A DNA stretch of 64,000 bases from Pseudomonas sp. H9 (GCF_004353925.1 NZ_SMOK01000008.1:62001-126000); one strand, 5' to 3'; counted from the first letter of the stretch, positions 1-9,806 are shown. Made by a program: numbers and translations. Notes: generated by a model from the letters alone, not told the origin.

Positions 1-2
1 GA

Positions 3-533
3 CTTACGCCCCTTCTACTGTTGCTCAGCCTGCTTCTGCTACCTGCCCTGAGCCAGGCCTCGGAAAAGACCGTATACGGTCTTAATGAATACGCCCGCCT
101 TGCCGATATCGACCTGGAGGTTGCCGCCAAGCTCGATACCGGGGCCAAAACCGCCTCACTCAGCGCCCGCGACATCAAACGCTTCAAGCGCAATGGCGAA
201 TCCTGGGTGCGCTTTTACCTGGCAATTGACGCCGCCCATGCGCATCCGATAGAACGACCCCTGGCCCGTGTCAGCAAGATCAAGCGACGCGCCGGCGATT
301 ACAACCCGGACGAAGGCAAAGCCTATACCGCTCGCCCGGTGATCGAATTGAACATCTGCATGGGGACGGCCCAACGTGTGATCGAAGTGAACCTGACCGA
401 CCGTAGCGCCTTCCAGTTCCCGCTGCTGATCGGCTCCGAGGCGCTCAAGCACTTTGATGCGCTGGTCGACCCAAGCCTTAAATACGCGGCCGGCAAACCT
501 GCCTGCGCCCCTGACGCACCCACCGCAGAGTAA
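3..533 (+). CDS. Retropepsin-like (ATP-dependent zinc protease family) periplasmic protein, 5' end outside window
   Basis: The reading frame is open to the left edge, so the true start probably lies just outside the window; the in-frame TTG at 21 would cut off part of the signal peptide. What is visible is a Leu-rich hydrophobic stretch ending ALSQA before SEKTVYG, which is a plausible Sec signal. Then LDTGAKTASLSA follows, with the Asp-Thr-Gly motif of retropepsin-like aspartic proteases; databases often name this family ATP-dependent zinc protease. Five bases separate it from the 7TM transglutaminase-like gene, and an ATP-grasp gene follows, so the three form one operon. The family's substrate is unknown to me; a peptide made or modified by the ATP-grasp partner is an inference. 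Confidence 0.8.
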   Translation, partial: LTPLLLLLSLLLLPALSQASEKTVYGLNEYARLADIDLEVAAKLDTGAKTASLSARDIKRFKRNGESWVRFYLAIDAAHAHPIERPLARVSKIKRRAGDYNPDEGKAYTARPVIELNICMGTAQRVIEVNLTDRSAFQFPLLIGSEALKHFDALVDPSLKYAAGKPACAPDAPTAE

Positions 534-538
534 TCCCG

Positions 539-2071
539 ATGCGCTCTCTTACCCTTCATCTGAAAGTCCTGATCACCGTGCTGGTGCTACTGGGCATCAT
601 TGTCACGGCCTACCAGATCTTCTTTCTCGGCATCCCGGTGACCGAAGACGAGACCGACGACCTGTGGAATATCGACGCCAAGGTCGAGTTCGTCGCCAAC
701 CCGAAAGACCCGGTCAAGGTACAGATGTTCGTGCCTCCGTTGAACCGCGACTATGTCAGCCTCAACGAAAGCTTCATCTCCAACAACTATGGTGTCAGCG
801 TCAACCGCGTCGATGGCAACCGCAAGGTAACCTGGTCGGCCCGTCGCGCCAGCGGCAACCAGACCCTGTACTACCGCCTGGTCCTGACCAAGCGCTACAG
901 CACCGAAAAAACCAAGATCAAGGGCCCGACCTTCCGTGACAGCCTGGCCGTGGAAGGCCCGGAAAAAATCGCTGCCGAAGCCCTGATGGCACCGATCCGC
1001 CAGCATTCGGCCGACGTCGAGACCTTTGTCGGCGAAACCATCAAGCGAGTCAACAACCTCAACGACGACAACGTCAAGCTGCTGCTGGCTGGCGACACCT
1101 CGTCGCTGAACAAGGCCAAGGTCATCGACCTGCTGCTGTCGATTGCCCACGTACCGGTGGAAAAGGTCCACACTATCCGCCTGGTTGCTGACCAACCACA
1201 AACCCCTGAACTGTGGCTGCGCAGCTTCAACGGCACCGACTGGCTGTACTTCAACCCGGATACCGGTGAACAAGGCCTGCCGAGCGACCGCCTGCTGTGG
1301 TGGACCGGCGACGACAGCCTGATCACCGTCGACGGTGGCAAAAAAGCCAATGTCAGCTTCAGCCTGAACAACAGCGAGATGAACGCCATCCGCCTGGCCA
1401 AGCTGACCGACGAGAATACCGACGCCGATTTCCTTGAGTACTCGCTGTACGGCCTGCCGCTGCAAACCCAGCAAACCTTCATGATCATGGTAATGATCCC
1501 GATTGGCGTGCTGGTCATCCTCGTGCTGCGTAACCTGGTCGGCCTGCAGACCCTCGGTACCTTTACCCCGGTACTGATCGCCCTGGCCTTCCGCGAAACC
1601 CAACTGGGCTTCGGCATCATCCTGTTTACGGTGATCACCGCGCTGGGCCTGTCACTACGCTCCTACCTTGAACACCTGAAGCTGCAGATGCTGCCGCGCC
1701 TGTCGGTGGTTCTGACGTTCGTGGTGGTGCTGATCGCCGCCATCAGCCTGTTCAGCCATAAACTCGGCCTGGAACGCGGCCTGTCGGTAGCGCTGTTTCC
1801 GATGGTAATTCTGACCATGACCATCGAACGCCTGTCGATCACCTGGGAAGAACGTGGTGGTGGCCATGCGATGAAAGTCGCCATCGGCACCCTGTTCGCA
1901 GCCTCCCTGGCGCACCTGCTGATGAGCGTGCCGGAGCTGGTGTACTTCGTCTTCACCTTCCCGGCAGTACTGCTGATTCTGGTGGGCTTCATGCTGGCGA
2001 TGGGTCGCTACCGCGGCTACCGCCTGACGGAGCTGGTGCGTTTCAAAGCTTTCGTGAAGGCTGACGCTTGA
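539..2071 (+). CDS. Inactive transglutaminase-domain protein with seven C-terminal transmembrane helices
   Basis: The 510-residue protein has one N-terminal membrane helix (about 8-31). A soluble, probably periplasmic domain of about 270 residues follows, then a block of hydrophobic helices (about 315-500) that fits the 7TM module. This layout matches the family called inactive transglutaminase fused to 7TM, in which the transglutaminase fold has lost its catalytic residues. It is the middle gene of an operon with a retropepsin-like protease and an ATP-grasp ligase, an association described for predicted peptide-modifying systems. It may anchor or present a peptide substrate at the inner membrane, which is inference. 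ATG at 539 follows the upstream stop by five bases. Confidence 0.85.
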   Translation: MRSLTLHLKVLITVLVLLGIIVTAYQIFFLGIPVTEDETDDLWNIDAKVEFVANPKDPVKVQMFVPPLNRDYVSLNESFISNNYGVSVNRVDGNRKVTWSARRASGNQTLYYRLVLTKRYSTEKTKIKGPTFRDSLAVEGPEKIAAEALMAPIRQHSADVETFVGETIKRVNNLNDDNVKLLLAGDTSSLNKAKVIDLLLSIAHVPVEKVHTIRLVADQPQTPELWLRSFNGTDWLYFNPDTGEQGLPSDRLLWWTGDDSLITVDGGKKANVSFSLNNSEMNAIRLAKLTDENTDADFLEYSLYGLPLQTQQTFMIMVMIPIGVLVILVLRNLVGLQTLGTFTPVLIALAFRETQLGFGIILFTVITALGLSLRSYLEHLKLQMLPRLSVVLTFVVVLIAAISLFSHKLGLERGLSVALFPMVILTMTIERLSITWEERGGGHAMKVAIGTLFAASLAHLLMSVPELVYFVFTFPAVLLILVGFMLAMGRYRGYRLTELVRFKAFVKADA

Positions 2072-3054
2072 TGTTTGGTCTCTGGAAAACCTGGAAAGCC
2101 CTGGAGGCCCGGGGCATCATGGGTATCAACCGGCGCAATGCGGACTACGTCCTCAAGTACAACAAGCGCCACCTGTACCCGATCGTCGATGACAAGATCA
2201 TCACCAAAGAGCGTGCGATCCAGGCCGGCATCCATGTGCCGGAGATGTACGGGATCATCTCGACCGAAAAAGAGATCGACAAGCTGTCCGAGATTATCGG
2301 CGGGCGCAACGACTTCGTCGTCAAGCCCGCCCAGGGTGCCGGCGGTGACGGCATCCTGGTGGTTGCCGACCGCTTCGAAGACCGCTACCGCACGGTCTCG
2401 GGCAAGATCATCAGCCACGAGGAAATCGAGCACCAGATCTCCAGCATCCTCACCGGCCTGTACTCCCTGGGTGGTCACCGCGACCGTGCCCTGATCGAGT
2501 ACCGGGTGACGCCTGACCAGATCTTCAAAAGCATCAGCTATGAAGGCGTGCCAGACATCCGCATCATTGTGCTGATGGGCTACCCGGTCATGGCCATGCT
2601 GCGCCTGCCCACCCGCCAGTCGGGCGGCAAGGCCAACCTGCACCAAGGTGCTATCGGTGTCGGTGTCGACCTGGCCACTGGCGTGACCCTGCGCGGCACC
2701 TGGCTGAACAACATCATCAGCAAGCACCCGGACACCACCAACGCGGTGGACGGCGTGCAACTGCCGAACTGGGACGGCTTCATGAAGCTTGCCGCCGGCT
2801 GCTATGAGCTGTGCGGCCTGGGCTACATCGGTGTCGACATGGTACTGGACCAGGACAAGGGGCCGTTGATCCTCGAACTCAACGCCCGCCCCGGCCTGAA
2901 CATCCAGATCGCCAACGACTGCGGCCTGACCAAACGCACCCACGCCATCGAAGCCCACCTGGAACAGCTGGCCAAAGACGGCATCCAGGAAACGGCGGAA
3001 CAACGTGTTCGCTTCGCCCAGGAGCTGTTCGGCCACGTACCGTCCAACGCCTGA
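2071..3054 (+). CDS. ATP-grasp alpha-L-glutamate ligase-like protein
   Basis: The 327-residue protein has ATP-grasp hallmarks: FVVKPAQGAGGDGILVV for nucleotide binding and LELNARPGLNIQ for the metal-binding Glu/Asn near the C terminus. It resembles the RimK-like or sugar-transfer-associated ATP-grasp family, which joins a carboxylate to an amine using ATP. ATG at 2071 overlaps the previous stop by one base (TGATG), which indicates translational coupling; an earlier TTG at 2068 is less likely. No carrier peptide or acceptor gene is visible, so the substrate is unknown. The fixed partnership with a membrane transglutaminase-like protein and a protease suggests synthesis and trimming of a peptide at the cell envelope. 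Confidence 0.85.
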   Translation: MFGLWKTWKALEARGIMGINRRNADYVLKYNKRHLYPIVDDKIITKERAIQAGIHVPEMYGIISTEKEIDKLSEIIGGRNDFVVKPAQGAGGDGILVVADRFEDRYRTVSGKIISHEEIEHQISSILTGLYSLGGHRDRALIEYRVTPDQIFKSISYEGVPDIRIIVLMGYPVMAMLRLPTRQSGGKANLHQGAIGVGVDLATGVTLRGTWLNNIISKHPDTTNAVDGVQLPNWDGFMKLAAGCYELCGLGYIGVDMVLDQDKGPLILELNARPGLNIQIANDCGLTKRTHAIEAHLEQLAKDGIQETAEQRVRFAQELFGHVPSNA

Positions 3055-3068
3055 TTACACGCCCTTTA

Positions 3069-3096
3069 CCCACGTCAGCCAGCACGGCTGGCGTGG
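3069..3096 (+). terminator. Possible terminator hairpin after the ATP-grasp operon
   Basis: A GC-rich imperfect inverted repeat (CCACG-TCAGCC paired with GGCTGG-CGTGG) begins 15 bases after the stop codon. No clear run of T follows, so it may end transcription weakly or protect the RNA end. A second small hairpin, AGCGC-TAG-GCGCT followed by TTTT, lies at about 3120-3136. A possible -10 box TACAAT for pabB lies at 3148-3153. Confidence 0.35.
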
Positions 3097-3184
3097 GTTC
3101 CGTAGCCAAGGTCGTCCTCAGCGCTAGGCGCTTTTCCTACACAGGACTACAATCGCCTCCCCCGCATTCATAGCTGTTACTTGC

Positions 3185-4528
3185 ATGCCGACTTGTACGC
3201 TTCACGCCCTGCCCTACCTGGCCGACCCTGCGGCCTATTTCGAACGCATTCGCCAGGCACCCGGCGCCGTGTTGCTTGACAGCGCCCGCCCCAGCGCCGA
3301 GCGCGGACGTTTCGACCTGCTCAGCGCCTGGCCACTGCAAACCCTTACGCCAGACACCTGCGAAACAGGTGATGCTTTCCTGCAGCGCCTGCGCGCCGGC
3401 CTTGCGCAATTAGGGGCCGCGCAACTGCCAGACGGCATCGAGCTGCCCTTTGCCGGCGGTTTGATCGGTTACCTCAGCTATGACTTCGGTCGTCGCCTTG
3501 AGCATCTGCCAACACTGGCGGTAGACGATCTCGGCCTGGCCGACGCCAGCCTCGGGCTGTATGCCTGGGCATTGATCAGCGATCACCAGCTTCAGCGCAG
3601 CCAGTTGCTATTCCACCCAAGCCTGGCCGACGCCGAGCGACAGCGCCTGATCACCCTGTTTGAAACCCCGGCAACGACCAGCGCGACACGCTTTTCACTG
3701 CTGGCGCCTATGCAGGGAGATATCAGCCGCGAGACCTACCACCGCGCCTTCGACCAGGTTCAGGCCTATATCCACGCTGGCGACTGCTACCAGATCAACC
3801 TCACCCAGCGCTTTCGTGCCCCCTGCGAAGGTGATCCGTGGCACGCCTACCAGGCCGTGCGCGAGGCCTGCCCTACACCGTTTTCCGGCTTCCAGACGCT
3901 GGCCGACGGCAGCTGCCTGCTGAGTTTTTCGCCGGAACGCTTTATTCAAGTCAGCAATGGCCGGGTCGAAACCCGCCCCATCAAAGGCACGCGTCCTCGC
4001 AGCGCCGACGCCGAGCAAGACGCCCGTAACGGCGCCGAACTGCTGGCCAGTCGCAAGGACCGCGCGGAAAACCTGATGATCGTCGACTTGCTGCGCAACG
4101 ACCTGGGGCGCACCTGCGAAATTGGCTCGGTCAAGGTGCCAGAACTGTTCAGCCTGGAAAGCTACCCCAACGTGCATCACCTGGTAAGTAGCGTCACTGG
4201 CCAACTGGCTGCCGACAAAGACGCCCTGGACCTGATCGCCGGTAGCTTTCCCGGCGGTTCGATCACTGGCGCCCCGAAGATCCGCGCCATGCAAATCATC
4301 GACGAGCTGGAGCCCAGCCGTCGGGCGCTGTACTGCGGCTCGTTGTTGTATGTCGATGTACGTGGCGAGATGGACAGTTCCATCGCCATCCGCAGCTTGT
4401 TGGTCAAAGACGGTCAGGTGAGCTGCTGGGGCGGTGGCGCGGTGGTAGCCGACTCGGATTGGCAGGCCGAGTATGAGGAGTCGATCACCAAAGTCAGGGT
4501 GTTGCTGGAGACCTTGCAGGGGCTTTGA
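3185..4528 (+). CDS. pabB: Aminodeoxychorismate synthase component I
   Basis: PabB converts chorismate with ammonia from PabA into 4-amino-4-deoxychorismate for folate synthesis in the cytoplasm. The 447-residue length and the family motifs fit: FSPERFI, the KGTRPR segment, DLLRNDLGR, and PGGSITGAPK followed by AMQIIDELEP near the C terminus. The KGTRPR form is typical of PabB; the anthranilate synthase subunit TrpE is longer and usually has PIAGTRPRG here. The gene stands alone between the ATP-grasp operon and a REP palindrome, with thrH convergent. ATG at 3185 opens a sequence matching PabB N termini. Confidence 0.92.
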   Translation: MPTCTLHALPYLADPAAYFERIRQAPGAVLLDSARPSAERGRFDLLSAWPLQTLTPDTCETGDAFLQRLRAGLAQLGAAQLPDGIELPFAGGLIGYLSYDFGRRLEHLPTLAVDDLGLADASLGLYAWALISDHQLQRSQLLFHPSLADAERQRLITLFETPATTSATRFSLLAPMQGDISRETYHRAFDQVQAYIHAGDCYQINLTQRFRAPCEGDPWHAYQAVREACPTPFSGFQTLADGSCLLSFSPERFIQVSNGRVETRPIKGTRPRSADAEQDARNGAELLASRKDRAENLMIVDLLRNDLGRTCEIGSVKVPELFSLESYPNVHHLVSSVTGQLAADKDALDLIAGSFPGGSITGAPKIRAMQIIDELEPSRRALYCGSLLYVDVRGEMDSSIAIRSLLVKDGQVSCWGGGAVVADSDWQAEYEESITKVRVLLETLQGL

Positions 4529-4534
4529 AACGCA

Positions 4535-4587
4535 TCGCGGGGCAAGCCCGCTCCCACCGACCAGGTTGGAGCGGGCTTGCCCCGCGA
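4535..4587. repeat. REP pair (inverted)
   Basis: Two perfect 20-base arms, TCGCGGGGCAAGCCCGCTCC at 4535-4554 and its reverse complement at 4568-4587, flank a 13-base spacer. This is the Pseudomonas REP core arranged as an inverted pair between the convergent pabB and thrH genes. It may act as a terminator or RNA-stabilising hairpin for both. Confidence 0.9.
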
Positions 4588-4595
4588 CAGCGACC

Positions 4596-5213
4596 TTACA
4601 GGCTCAGCGAACGACTGGAAGCCTTGATGAACTCTTTCTTCAGGGCCTCAAAGTCATGCACCGCCGGGAACTGCGGGAACTCGCGAATCACGTTCTCTGG
4701 CGCATGGAACAGAATACCGGCATCGGCCTCACCCAGCATGGTGGTGTCGTTGTACGAGTCACCGGCAGCAATCACGCGGTAGTACAAACTCTTGAAGGCC
4801 AGCACCGATTGGCGCTTGGGATCTTTCTGGCGCAATTGATAGCCGGTCACCCGGTCCGTCTCGTCAGTGATCAGGCGGTGGCACAGCAAGGTCGGGAAGC
4901 CCAACTGACGCATCAGTGGCTGCGAGAATTCGTAGAAGGTGTCGGACAGGATCACCACCTGAAAACGCTCGCGCAACCAGTCAACGAACTCGATGGCGCC
5001 GTCCAGCGGCTTGAGTGTGGCGATCACCGCCTGGATATCGGAAAGCTTCAGCCCATGCTCATCGAGAATGCGCAGGCGCTGTTTCATCAGCACATCGTAA
5101 TCAGGAATATCGCGCGTGGTGGCCCGCAGCGATTCGATTCCGGTTTTTTCCGCAAAGGCGATCCAGATTTCCGGGACCAGTACGCCTTCCAGGTCGAGAC
5201 AGGCAATTTCCAC
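4596..5213 (-). CDS. thrH: Phosphoserine phosphatase / homoserine phosphotransferase ThrH
   Basis: ThrH is a cytoplasmic HAD-superfamily enzyme. It dephosphorylates phosphoserine and can transfer the phosphate to homoserine, linking serine and threonine synthesis. The N terminus ACLDLEGVLVPE carries the nucleophilic Asp7, and later motifs LSDTFYEF and AAGDSYNDTTML are typical. I chose the GTG at 5213, giving 205 residues, because it gives the family's usual length (MEIACLDLEG start) and has GAGGAG seven bases upstream. The frame stays open to 5321, but the extra 36 residues have no family support. The gene diverges from cysH. Confidence 0.9.
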   Translation of the reverse strand: MEIACLDLEGVLVPEIWIAFAEKTGIESLRATTRDIPDYDVLMKQRLRILDEHGLKLSDIQAVIATLKPLDGAIEFVDWLRERFQVVILSDTFYEFSQPLMRQLGFPTLLCHRLITDETDRVTGYQLRQKDPKRQSVLAFKSLYYRVIAAGDSYNDTTMLGEADAGILFHAPENVIREFPQFPAVHDFEALKKEFIKASSRSLSL

Positions 5214-5342
5214 AGCACACTCCTCGAACAACAGCAAAATTGGGAAGCCGCACTCTACATGCGCGGCATCCAGCCCGGCAATTTTTGTTAAGATCGCGGT
5301 ATTACGAGCGCCAAGCGCCATTCAATGACCGGAAGCCGCCTG

Positions 5343-6077
5343 ATGAGCCAACCCTTCGACGTCGCCGCCCTGGCCGCGACCTATGCCAACAAGTCCCCGC
5401 AAGACATCCTCAAACTCGCGTTCGAACACTTTGGCGACGACCTGTGGATTTCCTTCAGCGGCGCCGAAGACGTGGTGCTGGTGGACATGGCCTGGAAGCT
5501 GAACAAGAACGTCAAGGTTTTCAGCCTCGACACCGGTCGCCTGCACCCGGAAACCTATCGCTTCATCGATCAAGTGCGTGAGCAGTACAACCTGCCGATC
5601 GAAATCCTCTCTCCAGACCGCAACAAGCTCGACCCTTTCGTCAAAGAAAAAGGCCTGTTCAGTTTCTACAAAGATGGCCACGGCGAATGCTGCGGCATCC
5701 GCAAGATCGAACCCCTGCGCCGCAAGCTGGCCACCGTCAGCGCCTGGGCCACAGGCCAGCGCCGTGACCAGAGCCCAGGTACTCGCAGCCAGGTAGCCGC
5801 CCTGGAAATTGACAGCGCGTTCTCGACCCCAGAACGCACGCTGTACAAATTCAACCCGTTGGCGCAGATGAGCAGCGAAGAAGTCTGGGGCTACATCCGC
5901 ATGCTTGAGTTGCCTTACAACAGCCTGCACGAACGTGGCTTCATCAGCATCGGCTGCGAGCCTTGCACCCGCCCGGTGCTGCCGAACCAGCACGAACGTG
6001 AAGGCCGCTGGTGGTGGGAAGAGTCGACCCAGAAGGAATGCGGCCTGCATGCCGGCAACCTGATTACCAAGGGCTGA
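5343..6077 (+). CDS. cysH: Assimilatory adenylyl-sulfate (APS) reductase
   Basis: CysH reduces activated sulfate to sulfite with thioredoxin in cysteine biosynthesis. In the 244-residue protein the P-loop-like SFSGAEDV (about 38-44) binds the nucleotide. Cys116-Cys117 (ECCGIRK) with Cys205 and Cys208 (GCEPC) are the ligands of the [4Fe-4S] cluster that marks APS-type rather than PAPS-type reductases. Cys233 in KECGLH is the catalytic cysteine. ATG at 5343 (MSQPFDV) fits homologues and has GGAAG upstream; an in-frame ATG at 5325 lacks such a site. The sulfur regulator cysB lies convergently downstream. Confidence 0.93.
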   Translation: MSQPFDVAALAATYANKSPQDILKLAFEHFGDDLWISFSGAEDVVLVDMAWKLNKNVKVFSLDTGRLHPETYRFIDQVREQYNLPIEILSPDRNKLDPFVKEKGLFSFYKDGHGECCGIRKIEPLRRKLATVSAWATGQRRDQSPGTRSQVAALEIDSAFSTPERTLYKFNPLAQMSSEEVWGYIRMLELPYNSLHERGFISIGCEPCTRPVLPNQHEREGRWWWEESTQKECGLHAGNLITKG

Positions 6078-6101
6078 CTGCCCAACCGAGGCCGATCCCA
6101 G

Positions 6102-6139
6102 GCATGAAAAAACCGGCTCGATGGCCGGTTTTTTCATGC
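6102..6139. terminator. Bidirectional Rho-independent terminator between cysH and cysB
   Basis: The inverted repeat GCATGAAAAAACCGGC / GCCGGTTTTTTCATGC with loop TCGATG sits 24 bases after the cysH stop and just after the cysB stop on the other strand. It has a GC-rich stem top with A and T runs on either side, so it can serve both convergent genes. Confidence 0.9.
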
Positions 6140-6151
6140 TCACTGCGGGTA

Positions 6152-7135
<984 letters not shown>

Positions 7136-7250
7136 TCAAATCAGCTGGGCGTCACCGGCAGCAGCGACGATTTATAACTATATTAGTGGTTTGAAGAATA
7201 AATCTAGAACTATTTTGGCAGTCTAGCGGGAATCCACCGACAATGCCTTG

Positions 7251-7748
7251 TCAGGCCTTGCGCCGCCCCAGGTGCTGAGCCAACGGCACCATGTATACCG
7301 GTACCGGCGACAGCTGCAGCAGGCGCACTGCGGTGCGACCTATTGGAATATCAACGCCCGCCCCCTGGCTGTGGCTACCGAAGATCAGTAAGTCGACACT
7401 CAGGCGCTGTGCCTGCTCAAGAATCACTTGCGCCGGATCGCCCTGACGCACCCGAACAGCCTTGATCAGCGCCAGGTCCGCTTCTTCACCTAATTCATCT
7501 CGAAAGTTGTCAAGCACCCGCTGCTCGATGTTGGCCATCACGTTGTTGACACCCTGGCTGTGCAGTTGGTCCAGCGTGCGCTCGTCCAGATAGCTTTGCA
7601 GCAACGACTCGGCAAATTGCCCCATGGGTTCGACGGCGTGAATCACATACAGCTCAGCATTGAAGGTACGCGCCAATGCCAGCGCGTGTTGCATGACAAA
7701 AGGCGCGTATACACCGAGGTCAGTGGCATACAGCATGGAACGGATCAT
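7251..7748 (-). CDS. Universal stress protein (UspA family)
   Basis: The 165-residue protein has a single Usp fold. The N terminus MIRSMLYATDLGVYA is the beta1 strand with the conserved Asp. The GSHSQGAGVDIPIGRTAVRL region corresponds to the Gx2GxnG[S/T] ATP-binding signature, in a diverged form. I chose ATG 7748 because a perfect AGGAGG lies upstream; the open frame further upstream to 7781 lacks support. The gene appears monocistronic, between cysB and a 5'-nucleotidase on the same strand. Its binding partner is unknown. Confidence 0.85.
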   Translation of the reverse strand: MIRSMLYATDLGVYAPFVMQHALALARTFNAELYVIHAVEPMGQFAESLLQSYLDERTLDQLHSQGVNNVMANIEQRVLDNFRDELGEEADLALIKAVRVRQGDPAQVILEQAQRLSVDLLIFGSHSQGAGVDIPIGRTAVRLLQLSPVPVYMVPLAQHLGRRKA

Positions 7749-7841
7749 TCGACCTCCTTGACTGCCGCGTGGGCAGAGCAAGTTTCAGCTTAGCAGCGTG
7801 CTGATGGCCTGCCGTTCCGTCTGGCGCCCGGCTGCAGCGGC

Positions 7842-8750
7842 CTATCCGAGGGTCGGTTCGTTGCTGATGCCGTGTGGTACATGCCCGGTTGCGACCACAC
7901 TGCGCGCCCGCTCGCAATGCCCGGCCTGGTCATCGAAGAACACATCGGCGGCGAACGCTTCCAGAAACGCTGACTTATCCAGGCCACCCAGAAACAACGA
8001 TTCATCCAGGCGAACATCCCATTCACGCAGTGTGCGAATCACCCGCTCATGCGCCGGTGCCGAGCGTGCGGTGACCAGCGCCGTGCGGATCGGGCAGGTG
8101 CCTTCAGGGAACTCCTTCTGCAACACATTCAACGCGGCGAGAAATGGCTTGAATGGCCCACCCCGCAAAGGCTCACGCGCAGACTGACGCTCACTGGCCT
8201 GAAATGCCTCCAGGCCACCCAGCTGATACACCCGCTCTGACTCATCAGAGAACAGCACTGCATCGCCGTCGAAGGCGATACGCAGTTCATCACTGGCGGC
8301 TCGCTGCGCCCCACCGGATAGAATGGTCGCCGCCGCAAATCCAGCATCCAGTGCGCTGCGTACATCGTCGGCATCGGTGGACAGGAACAGATGGCAACCA
8401 AAAGCCGACAGATAGGGATATGGGCTACGCCCACCGACAAAGGCTGCGCGCAAGATTTCCAAGCCATGATGCTCAATCGAATTGAACACCCGCAGGCCGG
8501 TGTCGGCACTGTTGCGCGACACCAGGACCACCTCGACCCGGGGCTTGCCGAGGTGGGCATTGAGGCCCAGCAGTTTTTGCACCAACGGGAACGCATCACC
8601 CGGTGCCAGCACTTCGTCCTCGTGCTCGATCTGATACTGGCGGTAGGCCTCGACCCCCTGCGCCAGATAAATCCGATGACTCTCGCTAAGGTCAAACAAC
8701 GCCCGCGAAGAAATCGCAACGACCAACTTATCCCCAAGACTCTTGCTCAT
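7842..8750 (-). CDS. Cytosolic 5'-nucleotidase family protein
   Basis: The 302-residue protein resembles the bacterial 5'-nucleotidase family related to eukaryotic cytosolic NT5C1 (PF06189-type). Visible features are KLVVAISSRALFDL at the N terminus, VEVVLVSRNSADTGLRVFNS (HAD motif II region), and VFFDDQAGHCERA (motif IV-like acidic pair) near the C terminus. The nucleophile motif is not the usual DxD, as is typical of this subfamily. It would dephosphorylate nucleoside monophosphates in the cytoplasm. ATG 8750 has AGGAG upstream, and this AGGAG abuts a REP element. Confidence 0.8.
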   Translation of the reverse strand: MSKSLGDKLVVAISSRALFDLSESHRIYLAQGVEAYRQYQIEHEDEVLAPGDAFPLVQKLLGLNAHLGKPRVEVVLVSRNSADTGLRVFNSIEHHGLEILRAAFVGGRSPYPYLSAFGCHLFLSTDADDVRSALDAGFAAATILSGGAQRAASDELRIAFDGDAVLFSDESERVYQLGGLEAFQASERQSAREPLRGGPFKPFLAALNVLQKEFPEGTCPIRTALVTARSAPAHERVIRTLREWDVRLDESLFLGGLDKSAFLEAFAADVFFDDQAGHCERARSVVATGHVPHGISNEPTLG

Positions 8751-8760
8751 TACGTGCTCC

Positions 8761-8783
8761 TGTAGGAGCGGGCTTGCCCCGCG
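8761..8783. repeat. Single REP element
   Basis: One REP copy (TGTAGGAGCGGGCTTGCCCC and the following GCG) fills most of the 38-base gap between the reductase stop at 8789 and the nucleotidase start at 8750. Read on the minus strand, the REP end GCTCCTACA runs directly into the AGGAG ribosome binding site of the nucleotidase gene. Confidence 0.85.
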
Positions 8784-8788
8784 CTGCC

Positions 8789-9739
8789 TCACTGGCGATT
8801 ATGCAGATCAATAAACGTCAACGCCTGATACAACATCTCGATGCGCGGCAAACTGCACCCTGCTCGTCGTGCCTGCGCCAATGGCTCAGCGTAGATCGCC
8901 GCCAGCTCCAGTGGGCGCTGGTGCGTGAAGTCGTGGTACATGCTCGGCCAGTAATCCGGCATTTTTTCCGTCACCGCGAACAGGTGCTCTGCATAGCCTT
9001 CGGGTAGCTCATGACCACAACTGCGCGCGCCCTCAACCACTTCAGCCATCAGCGCCTGAATCAGGTCCCGGCTATGTGTATCGGCCATCAGCGGCGTTGT
9101 GCTGGCCCTGAGCAGCACCGACAAACCGTTATACGGCACATTCCACACCAGCTTTTGCCAGCGCGCCTGCTCCAGGTTATTCATGGCCTGCGCCTCTATA
9201 CCCGCGGTGCGGAACAATTGCGCACCTGCTTCGGTAATGTGCTGACGCCCGGCGGCATCCAGCGCCGGGCCGCTGTCGTAACCCAGGTTCACGGCGCCCA
9301 ACGCCTGATGCTGGATCACCCCCGGCGCCTCGCGGTTGACACAGATAAAGCACAGACCACCGAGCAGATGCAGATGATCGTCCAGTAGCGGCCGCAGTTG
9401 CTGCTCAACACCCAGTCCGTTTTGCAGCAACACCACCTTGCAACCGCGGGCTGCAGCCTGATTGATCACCGGCGCCAGGTCGATATTGCTGGTGGTCTTG
9501 GCACCCACCAGCAACCAGTCGCAGCGTGGCATGTCGGCAACATCGGCGTAGGCCTGCACCGGCATCTGCAGAGTGCCGTGCAAGGCACTTTCAACCCGCA
9601 CACCGTGACGGCTTACCGCCTCGAACTCACTGCGCAAGAGAAAATGCACGTCGAACCCTGCCCGGGCCAGCATCAGACCGTAGAAGCCGCCAATGGCGCC
9701 GGTTCCGATGATGCCAATACGTGGATTGCTGGTGCTCAT
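8789..9739 (-). CDS. 2-dehydropantoate 2-reductase family protein (PanE/ApbA-like)
   Basis: The 316-residue protein has the N-terminal Rossmann motif IGIIGTGAIGGFYGLMLARAG for NADPH. VGAKTTSNIDLAPVI and VVLLQNGLGVEQQL are conserved in ketopantoate reductases, and the C-terminal helical domain carries the catalytic Lys in the KLVWNVPYNGLS segment. The family reduces ketopantoate to pantoate for coenzyme A, but pseudomonads carry several paralogues, so the substrate is uncertain. ATG 9739 has AGGAG upstream. The gene lies directly upstream of the 5'-nucleotidase on the same strand, and the two may be co-transcribed through the REP. Confidence 0.8.
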   Translation of the reverse strand: MSTSNPRIGIIGTGAIGGFYGLMLARAGFDVHFLLRSEFEAVSRHGVRVESALHGTLQMPVQAYADVADMPRCDWLLVGAKTTSNIDLAPVINQAAARGCKVVLLQNGLGVEQQLRPLLDDHLHLLGGLCFICVNREAPGVIQHQALGAVNLGYDSGPALDAAGRQHITEAGAQLFRTAGIEAQAMNNLEQARWQKLVWNVPYNGLSVLLRASTTPLMADTHSRDLIQALMAEVVEGARSCGHELPEGYAEHLFAVTEKMPDYWPSMYHDFTHQRPLELAAIYAEPLAQARRAGCSLPRIEMLYQALTFIDLHNRQ

Positions 9740-9806
9740 CTGTTCTCCTGAAGCCTTCACTTTTTTTACTCAAATTTTTTATACGTAAAACAACCGTTTT
9801 GCGCAG

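Noticed and set aside
587..1603. A 338-codon minus-strand frame within the 7TM transglutaminase-like gene.
   Set aside because: Composition is atypical (Gln, Asp, Val and His rich) and it has no motifs or ribosome site. It is a shadow of the real gene.
5214..5321. An N-terminal extension of ThrH by 36 residues.
   Set aside because: Homologues start at MEIACLDLEG, and GAGGAG is correctly placed before the GTG at 5213. The extension would overlap the cysH promoter region.
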